Origin: Lachnospiraceae bacterium
GTDB taxonomy: Bacteria; Bacillota; Clostridia; Lachnospirales; Lachnospiraceae
Assembly (NCBI GenBank): GCA_022652545.1
Contig: JALCRM010000014.1
Span: 1-48,735, forward strand
DNA length: 48,735 nt
Direction: 5' to 3'
Part shown: in pieces, positions 43,249 to 48,735 of the stretch
How the letters are laid out: each line of letters opens with the position of its first letter
Numbering within the stretch: the first letter of the stretch is position 1
Program-made: the position numbers and the translations under genes
Notes under the pieces: model-generated
Seen by the model: only the letters and a program-made list of their open reading frames with translations
Told to the model about the DNA's origin: nothing
Database searches by the model: none

Positions 43249-45297
43249 CTATGACAGTTTGAAGATCAGGAATACCTCCAGCTTCGGCAGGCGGATATGC
43301 AGCACCCCGTCCTCATACGAGGTATCCATTTCCCCGCCGTCCGGCAAAAGCACCGCCTTTTTCCTGTCCGTCTCTACGTCGATGCTGATCTCGTACATCG
43401 GTGCGATCGGCGCTTCCTCCTGCTCATTGATCACGGCAAAATACCTCTCGCCGCCTTTTTCCCATTCGAGCACTTCCACGAATTTCGGGGCATTGGACGT
43501 AAAGGATGGCGTCGCTATCATGTATCTCAGGATGTCAGCAAATGCCTCACGGCTCATATACGGACGCGAGATCTCAACAGGCGCGGCCGTCCATATGATC
43601 TTTCCTCCCGTTTTCAGTTTTTTCAGAACAGCACACGGCCGGTCAGTATGGATCCCCGGCGGATTGGAATGGATAGCCGCAAAATCAGAAGTATCCGTCA
43701 TGGTATACGGCAGTGTCAGTGTGGCGAGGACCGTCAGATCCGTGCCGTCCGCGATCTCGGCCGTCACCTGCCTGTCAGGGACAGTGAGGGGCGTCATCTC
43801 ATCAAAGCCCTTGAAAAGTCCCAGCTCCCCGGCCTCCTTCGTAGGACTCATGTATGTGAAGCTGTGCTCCGTGGTCCCGGTCACCCTGATCCCCGCCAGC
43901 TCCTGCAGACGTTTGTTCGCCACGGTTCCGCTGATCAGCAGGCTTCCGCCGTTCCGGAGATACGCTTCTATCTCGTCCATTTCCTCATCCCTGATCTCCG
44001 CAACATGCGAAAGGATAAGAACCTTTGCCTTCTCCTTCCGGATGTTCTTGGTCCCGATCACTTCAAAGGGAATGTTGTCGGCGCGCATGACGGATGCCGC
44101 TCCGAGAGGGCACTCCATGTAATATTTCGGAGAAAAGGTCTTCTGCATGACCCCTGTCTTCGGCTCGCCGGTATCATACTTGGCATGGGACGCGAACCAG
44201 ATCGCCGCATCGTGAACCAGATCGCCGCTGATATATTTCTCGAAACGGCTGGTATTGGCATAGATCTTTTTCATCAGGTCGTGGTAGACCGAGGGTACAA
44301 AGGTCCCGTCCGGATTGATCGCATCGACCAGAAGGAAAGCCCCGTTGTGCACGAGAGCGGTGATGACGTGCAGCAGAAGTTCATCCGGTGTTTTGGTCGT
44401 CGTATGGTAGACCAGTTCGGGGTCGCATCTGGAGGTGTGGTAAATAAAGGGCAGATTCGGCGAAACGTTTTTATAGTATTTGTTTATGAACGTCTGCTGG
44501 AGGAAGCTCCCGTAATAGTCACCGCCCGAATAATCCACGTGATCCGTCAGCATTTCCGTGCTTCCGAAGATCCACGGCGCGGTGATCATTGAAAACTGGT
44601 GCTCCACGGTGACTGCGGGTTTGATGCGCTTTACGCATTCCGTTGCGAACTGCGCGTATTCCGCCATCCATTCTTCCCGGATGTAAACGAATTCCCGCCA
44701 TTCCGGGTCGGCCCAGTCGACCGTCACGGGCAGTTCCTTTCCGGTCCTCTTTCTGTATTTTTCACGGCATGCCGGACAGTAACAGACCTCCGGCCAGAAC
44801 GTCATATCGAGAAAAATGCCATCTATATCATAATTGCCCACCAGTTCCGCCAGGGAATCCCTGACATACTGCCTGTAGCCCTCGTTGTTGGGGCATACGA
44901 TACCATAGCGGCCGCTTTTGAAATTGGGTTCGCCCCGGTAATCGCGCATGCCTTTCCCGTCGCCTGTCACGATCCGCCACTCAGGGTGGTTCTCATACGC
45001 CCAGTTGTCAAAGATCTGCGTGAAATAGCCCTCTGCGGCAATCCCGTTTTCGTGGCACTTCTTTACCATGGCCCCGAAGAAATCAAAGCCTTTCAGTCCT
45101 TTGTGCATCCTTGCGATCTTCGTGGGGTAATAGCAGAGCCCGGTATGCGGCTTTCCCTTGATCATGGCTGCCTGTACGCCCGCATCCTTCAGCGCGGCTA
45201 CATAGGCATCCGGATCGAGTTTTGAAAGAAATACGGGGTCCCAGTCATCAATGTGCATATCCATAAGATTGCGTCTGTAATTTCCTTCAATCCACAT
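43249..45297 (-). CDS. GHL6/GH151-like glycoside hydrolase, putative alpha-L-fucosidase
   Basis: A 682-residue cytoplasmic TIM-barrel hydrolase. The catalytic domain (about 1-360) has NYRRNLMDMHIDDWDP, MIKGKPHTGLCYYPTK, YDIDGIFLDMTFWPEVCYCP (candidate nucleophile Asp, with a CYCPACR cluster) and VTVEHQFSMI. A flavodoxin-like beta-galactosidase-trimerisation-type domain (about 390-560) and a beta domain follow. This layout is known from hypothetical glycosyl hydrolase 6 proteins, some classified as GH151 alpha-L-fucosidases. ATG 45297 (MWIEGNYRR) is used because GGAGG lies 9 bp upstream; the first 11 nt overlap the AraC gene. The neighbouring fucI supports fucosidase activity, but this is not shown directly. 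Confidence 0.7.
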   Translation of the reverse strand: MWIEGNYRRNLMDMHIDDWDPVFLSKLDPDAYVAALKDAGVQAAMIKGKPHTGLCYYPTKIARMHKGLKGFDFFGAMVKKCHENGIAAEGYFTQIFDNWAYENHPEWRIVTGDGKGMRDYRGEPNFKSGRYGIVCPNNEGYRQYVRDSLAELVGNYDIDGIFLDMTFWPEVCYCPACREKYRKRTGKELPVTVDWADPEWREFVYIREEWMAEYAQFATECVKRIKPAVTVEHQFSMITAPWIFGSTEMLTDHVDYSGGDYYGSFLQQTFINKYYKNVSPNLPFIYHTSRCDPELVYHTTTKTPDELLLHVITALVHNGAFLLVDAINPDGTFVPSVYHDLMKKIYANTSRFEKYISGDLVHDAAIWFASHAKYDTGEPKTGVMQKTFSPKYYMECPLGAASVMRADNIPFEVIGTKNIRKEKAKVLILSHVAEIRDEEMDEIEAYLRNGGSLLISGTVANKRLQELAGIRVTGTTEHSFTYMSPTKEAGELGLFKGFDEMTPLTVPDRQVTAEIADGTDLTVLATLTLPYTMTDTSDFAAIHSNPPGIHTDRPCAVLKKLKTGGKIIWTAAPVEISRPYMSREAFADILRYMIATPSFTSNAPKFVEVLEWEKGGERYFAVINEQEEAPIAPMYEISIDVETDRKKAVLLPDGGEMDTSYEDGVLHIRLPKLEVFLIFKLS

Positions 45298-46279
45298 GTT
45301 CTCTTTCCTCCGCGTAAGAAATATTTTTTTCCTGCCGGGCAAGCAGGCCGGCCGGGTCCACCGGCATATTCACGGTCAGCTGCTCTCTGCTGACATTTTC
45401 GTCAAGAAACGCCGTCGGCGATATCCCGATCAGATTTTTAAATGTTTTGCTGAAAACATGGATACTGGAAAAGCCCGTTTCCTCCGCTGTTTCCGTGATG
45501 TTTTTCTTTCCGGAAAGCAGCAGCATCTGCGCCTTTTCTATCCTGCAGTTAATGATATATTTATGCAGCGACATACCGATATATTCCTGAAAAATATGGG
45601 TCAGGTAGTTCGGCGTCACCTGGATCGCCTCCGCAATGCTCTCGTTCCCGAGCTCTTCCTTCACGCTGCGCGTGTTGATATAGTCGATCGCCCTCTCGAT
45701 GTGCATCCAGGCCTTTGCCCTGTGGTTGTCGGTGTCCTGCAGATACTCTTCCGTCGATGTGCTGTTCCGGAGCATCTGTACCAGGATCAGGATGCAGCCC
45801 GCCTTAAGGTACATTCCCCGGCCGGGTCTGTTGTCCTCGAATTCCCGCATAAGAGCCAGGTAACTTCGCATCATTTCATTGCGCTCGCTCTCGGGGATAT
45901 GTGCAATGATCACGGACTGTTCCAGCAACTGTTCCCGCTCGGGGATCACGATCTCCGCCTCGGCCGCATCCAGAACATCCTTATGCGCCAGTTTCCGGCG
46001 TTCCGAGGTCTCATAAAAATCGAAGTGCATGATGTACTGAACGAGCGGCTCACTTCCCTGCGAGACAATGAGATGCGTCTGGAACGGCGGAATGATGATG
46101 GCATCGCCTTTGTGCAGCGTATATCTGTTCCCGTTGATGACGAAATCGCCGCTCCCGGAAGCAATATAAGTAAAAACATTGTCGATATCGCGCCATTTTC
46201 CGCTCATGGAGGCAGCGCGCTTCAGCCGCATCATACGTACATAAGGATCTATCGATTCAAACCTGGATATACTGACCAT
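45287..46279 (-). CDS. AraC/XylS-family regulator of the sugar operon
   Basis: A 330-residue regulator. The N-terminal cupin (about 15-120; YASGSGDFVINGNRYTLHKG, then PPFQTHLIV) should sense a sugar. Two C-terminal helix-turn-helix motifs (about 205-300; NESIAEAIQVTPNYLTHIF and NITETAEETGFSSIHVFSKT) bind DNA. It is embedded in the operon: 4 bp after the second permease gene and overlapping the hydrolase gene by 11 nt. It therefore probably activates its own transcript from the promoter upstream of the binding-protein gene, outside the window. The ribosome-binding site is weak (AAAGGGC), so translational coupling to the permease is likely. Confidence 0.88.
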   Translation of the reverse strand: MVSISRFESIDPYVRMMRLKRAASMSGKWRDIDNVFTYIASGSGDFVINGNRYTLHKGDAIIIPPFQTHLIVSQGSEPLVQYIMHFDFYETSERRKLAHKDVLDAAEAEIVIPEREQLLEQSVIIAHIPESERNEMMRSYLALMREFEDNRPGRGMYLKAGCILILVQMLRNSTSTEEYLQDTDNHRAKAWMHIERAIDYINTRSVKEELGNESIAEAIQVTPNYLTHIFQEYIGMSLHKYIINCRIEKAQMLLLSGKKNITETAEETGFSSIHVFSKTFKNLIGISPTAFLDENVSREQLTVNMPVDPAGLLARQEKNISYAEEREHVD

Positions 46280-46283
46280 ATAT

Positions 46284-47117
46284 TCAGCCCTTTATCGCCC
46301 CTGCCATCATCCCTTCCATCACCTGTTTATTGAAGAACAGATAGATCAGCAGGACAGGGATCGTTGCCATGAAAAGGGATGCCAGGAGCAAGGTGTAGCT
46401 TGTCGTGTACTGGGAAGTAAAGTATGTCAGACCGATCGGGATCGTCTTGATGGCCTCATCCGTCAGCAGCACCTGTGCAAAAGCAAATTCGTTCCATACA
46501 TGCATGAAGGTCAGGATCACGACCGTCGACATAATGGGGCGGCAGATCGGCATCATGATCGTAAACATGGTGCGCAGTACGCCGGCACCGTCAATGGAAG
46601 CCGCATCCTCCAGGTCCACGGAGATCCCCTTCAGGTATCCGTCGATCAGAAATACGGAAGTCGGAAGTTCCATGGCGATGTAGATCGGGATCAGCGACAC
46701 TCTGGTATTCAGTATACCCATTTTTTTCTCCTGAATAAAAATAGGTACGATCAGGGCATATACGGGTATCATCATTGTCGCCAGCAGGATCATGTAGATC
46801 AGGTTGCGTCCCCTGAAACGATAACGGGAAAGGATATACCCCATCACAAAGGAAATGATGAGGACCAGGAACAGCGTGATCACGCTGTTGTAGGTGCTGT
46901 TGAAGGTGAAAGTGCCGAAGCTTGCCTTCTTCCAGGCGGTTATATAATTCGTCAGATGTATTTTAGTCGGAAGAGCCTGCGGGTTCAGTGTGAATTCCGC
47001 GTCAGTCTTTACCGAGGAATAGCCCAGCCATACCACAGGAAAAATACAGGTTATGGACAGTATGGTGATAGGGACGTTGACCAGGAGATCCAGGAGCAGA
47101 TTCTTAAGTTTTTTCAT
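46284..47117 (-). CDS. CUT1 ABC sugar permease, MalG type
   Basis: A 277-residue inner-membrane permease with six predicted helices. The cytoplasmic EAA loop, which docks the ATPase, is clear in LEDAASIDGAGVLRTMFTIM. The N-terminal SVKTDAEFTLNPQALP and the C-terminal YLFFNKQVMEGMMAGAIKG are typical of MalG-type subunits. The start overlaps the stop of the upstream permease by 4 nt (ATGA), a sign of translational coupling. No ATPase gene is present here; CUT1 systems often borrow a shared MsmK-type ATPase. The substrate is probably a fucosylated oligosaccharide or fucose, from context. Confidence 0.92.
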   Translation of the reverse strand: MKKLKNLLLDLLVNVPITILSITCIFPVVWLGYSSVKTDAEFTLNPQALPTKIHLTNYITAWKKASFGTFTFNSTYNSVITLFLVLIISFVMGYILSRYRFRGRNLIYMILLATMMIPVYALIVPIFIQEKKMGILNTRVSLIPIYIAMELPTSVFLIDGYLKGISVDLEDAASIDGAGVLRTMFTIMMPICRPIMSTVVILTFMHVWNEFAFAQVLLTDEAIKTIPIGLTYFTSQYTTSYTLLLASLFMATIPVLLIYLFFNKQVMEGMMAGAIKG

Positions 47118-48007
47118 ACTGTCTCCTTTCTCCCCATGATCAGCTGAATGGCCAGGGCCAGCACGACTGCGATCACAAGGATCGAAACGGCGATTGCCGC
47201 ACCCATTCCGAAATTGCCGAACTTAAAGGTATATTCATAGCAGTACATGGCCAGGGATTCGGTAGCTCTGCCCGGTCCGCCGTTAGTCAAGGCCACGAGA
47301 TGGTCGTAGATCTTCATGGTGCCGGAAGCGCACAGGATCACGCAGATCTTGAAGGTATCCCAGATCATCGGCAGGGTAATGTACACGGACTTTTTGAATC
47401 CTGTACATCCGTCTATTTCCGCACATTCAAATATTTCATCCGGGATCGCCGAGATGGCGCTCAGCAGAATGATCATATACAGTCCGATATACTGCCAGAT
47501 CACGGGAACGCTGACGCACCGCAGAACGATCGACTCATCATCCAGCCAGTTGCGGATGAGGTCGCTCCTGCCTATGGACGTCAGGAAAGAATTCAGGAGT
47601 CCGTAATTGGAATTGTAGATAAATCTCCAGACATAGCCGACTACGATCGCAGACATGACGACCGGAAAGAAGATGACCGCCCGGTGGAAATTTTTAAAGC
47701 GCAGCCTCTTGAAAGTCATCAGGAATGAGATCAGCAGTGCGATCCCGACCTGCCCGACCGTACAGACGAGACAGAGAAACAGGGTATTCCCCAGAACCAG
47801 CCAGAAATCTTTCGTCTTGAACAGTGTGACGTAATTCCGGAACCCGACCAGTTTCGGGTTTCCGATGCCTTTCCATTTGGTAAGGCTGTAATAGAAGGAT
47901 GTTCCGAGCGGAACGACCATGATATATAGAAAATAGATAAACGGGATCAATATCAGAACATAGATGATGATCCTCTGTTTTTTATTCCGTATCTCCCTTG
48001 TATTCAC
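47114..48007 (-). CDS. CUT1 ABC sugar permease, MalF/UgpA type
   Basis: A 297-residue membrane permease with six predicted helices. The typical N-terminal segment PLGTSFYYSLTKWKGIG leads into FVGFRNY-like VGFRNYVTLF, and the EAA loop is FECAEIDGCTGFKKSVYITL. GTG 48007 fits the ribosome-binding site (GGAG at 9 nt) better than GTG 48013. It pairs with the MalG-type permease. A strong hairpin lies between it and the binding-protein gene, as is common where the binding protein must be made in excess. Confidence 0.9.
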   Translation of the reverse strand: MNTREIRNKKQRIIIYVLILIPFIYFLYIMVVPLGTSFYYSLTKWKGIGNPKLVGFRNYVTLFKTKDFWLVLGNTLFLCLVCTVGQVGIALLISFLMTFKRLRFKNFHRAVIFFPVVMSAIVVGYVWRFIYNSNYGLLNSFLTSIGRSDLIRNWLDDESIVLRCVSVPVIWQYIGLYMIILLSAISAIPDEIFECAEIDGCTGFKKSVYITLPMIWDTFKICVILCASGTMKIYDHLVALTNGGPGRATESLAMYCYEYTFKFGNFGMGAAIAVSILVIAVVLALAIQLIMGRKETV

Positions 48008-48043
48008 ACCCACCGGCTCCTTTCCCGGAATATTTACTGAAAT

Positions 48044-48075
48044 CAGCGCGTGCCTTTTTTATTGGGCACGCGCTG
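48044..48075 (-). terminator. Intra-operon hairpin between binding protein and permease genes
   Basis: A perfect 11-bp stem (cagcgcgtgcc / ggcacgcgctg) with a 10-nt loop lies between the binding-protein stop (48131) and the permease start. On the minus strand it is followed by atttcag, without a real U-run. It probably stabilises the upstream message or gives partial termination, lowering permease expression. Confidence 0.7.
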
Positions 48076-48107
48076 TTTAATTAGATTCTTACTTTATTCC
48101 CGGGCTG

Positions 48108-48133
48108 CCGGAGTCTGTCACCGGAGTCTGTCA
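48108..48133 (-). repeat. 13-bp tandem duplication at the binding-protein stop codon
   Basis: ccggagtctgtca occurs twice in a row (48108-48120 and 48121-48133). The second copy contains the TGA stop of the binding-protein gene, so the stop region itself is duplicated. Confidence 0.85.
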
Positions 48134-48658
48134 ATAATTGGCTTCCAACGCCGTCTGGCAGTCTTGCGCCATATCTTCCGGTGTCATCGTGCCTGCGATC
48201 AGCTTCTGTGTATCCGCATAAAGAACGCCTGAGCCGACCTCTGCAGGAAGTACGCAGTCAAAGATCGAATGGTTCTTCATCGTGGAAGCAAGTGCATAGT
48301 ACTCGGAAAACAGCGGATCCAGCTTGGTCATATCCATATCGGCAGAGGTCTTTGCCGCGGAAATGAAGCCCTGTTCCAGTGCATCATCCGCGTAAGCGCC
48401 CGTCGTAACTGCCTTCAGGAATGCGAGGCAGGCGGTAAGGTTGTCCCCGGACAGTTTGGAATTGATCACCCAGTTCCAGCCTGCACCGGCCGCCGTATCA
48501 TATTTTGTCCCGGACTGTCCTTCCACTGCCGGCATAAGTCCTACGTGCGTATCTGCCAGAACATCTGCAGGGCAGTTGGAGATCATTGTTCCGATCGACC
48601 ATGCGCCGTTAAATAGTAGTTTCCCAACCAGTGAGACTATATCGACAATGACATAGCC
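48131..48658 (-). pseudogene. Extracellular sugar-binding protein (CUT1), C-terminal remnant
   Basis: About 160-175 residues remain of a family that is normally about 420-450 long. The recognisable part begins at FNGAWSIGTMISNCPADVLA, which matches the conserved NGSW region of carbohydrate-binding lipoproteins. It continues through AGAGWNWVINSKLS and LAFLKAVTTG to the end ALEANY. Going upstream, the frame soon meets TGA (48661-48659), and the codons before FNGAWS no longer look like a binding protein. No signal peptide or lipobox can be present in this piece. The break may be an insertion or the end of an assembly segment. If it is real, the transporter lacks its own binding protein. Confidence 0.75.
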
Positions 48659-48735
48659 TCAGATGGATGTTTTCTTCAGTGACCTGTTGGTCACATTGAT
48701 GGTTCTGGCGGAGCTGCCTTCGGTTTGTTTTTGCT
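48617..48735. mobile_element. Possible end of an inserted element at the right edge
   Basis: This about 119-bp stretch does not continue the binding-protein frame; the minus-strand frames contain stops. It has a sub-terminal imperfect palindrome (gagactat / atagcctc, 48633-48660) and a second perfect one (gtgacc-tgtt-ggtcac). One minus-strand frame ends as a plausible protein tail (NVTNRSLKKTSI-stop). The pattern would suit the end of an insertion sequence, but no family is recognisable and the other end lies outside the window. Confidence 0.35.

Noticed and set aside
43297..44592. Plus-strand ORF of 431 codons
   Set aside because: It is antisense to the GHL6/GH151-like hydrolase gene.
45296..46333. 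Plus-strand ORF of 345 codons
   Set aside because: It is antisense to the embedded AraC gene, which has clear helix-turn-helix motifs.
1..48735. Prophage, conjugative element or toxin-antitoxin module
   Set aside because: No integrase, portal, terminase, relaxase or toxin-antitoxin pair was recognised; only a possible element end at the right edge remains.

Overview
The window looks like chromosome from a Gram-positive, anaerobic, fermentative Clostridia-type bacterium, most likely a gut Lachnospiraceae relative. This rests on strong Shine-Dalgarno sites, mid-range G+C, SLH-domain surface proteins, an ATP-type PEP carboxykinase, AraC-regulated CUT1 sugar transport and abundant surface-repeat proteins. 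No rRNA, tRNA, CRISPR array or complete mobile element was seen. The taxonomic call is inference.

Left part (1-10062). A giant secreted repeat protein on the minus strand (start 6211) has a signal peptide, an acidic Thr/Pro/Ala/Glu stalk, five about 80-residue modules, InlB-like B-repeats and then MBG-type repeats that run off the left edge. Its frame is broken by one in-frame TAA at 1886-1888, although the same frame and the same domain continue on the other side. Next come a decarboxylase-like fold III protein whose PLP lysine is replaced by Arg, a divergent small secreted protein of unknown function, and an acetyl-esterase-like hydrolase that ends a long operon.

Envelope block (8983-34328, mostly minus strand). 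One probable operon (17736 to 8983) encodes a GT-C-like membrane protein, a Wzx/CsaA-like flippase, a CsaB-like polysaccharide pyruvyl transferase, an SLH-anchored papain-family protease and the esterase. Upstream are an SLH-anchored M6 metalloprotease and an SLH-anchored CHAP hydrolase. Pyruvylated secondary cell wall polymer is the known ligand of SLH domains, so this block appears to encode both the anchor chemistry and three anchored enzymes. After pckA come two related polytopic proteins, one of them a YfhO-like fusion, a divergent MalY/PatB-type C-S lyase, and a GT2 glycosyltransferase paired with an LPG-synthase-TM-type flippase.

Right part (34495-48735). Plus-strand genes are a tandem pair of CBS-domain paralogues, one with an HEPN-like R-x4-H motif, a MATE transporter and a clan GH-D (alpha-galactosidase-like) hydrolase. 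An AraC regulator lies divergent to the MATE gene. The minus strand from the right edge to 40521 is a compact sugar operon: a truncated solute-binding protein, two CUT1 permeases, an AraC regulator, a GHL6/GH151-like hydrolase, a tagatose/allulose 3-epimerase-family protein and L-fucose isomerase. It probably imports and breaks down a fucosylated glycan. The binding-protein gene loses its reading frame near 48617-48661, which looks like an insertion junction at the right edge.
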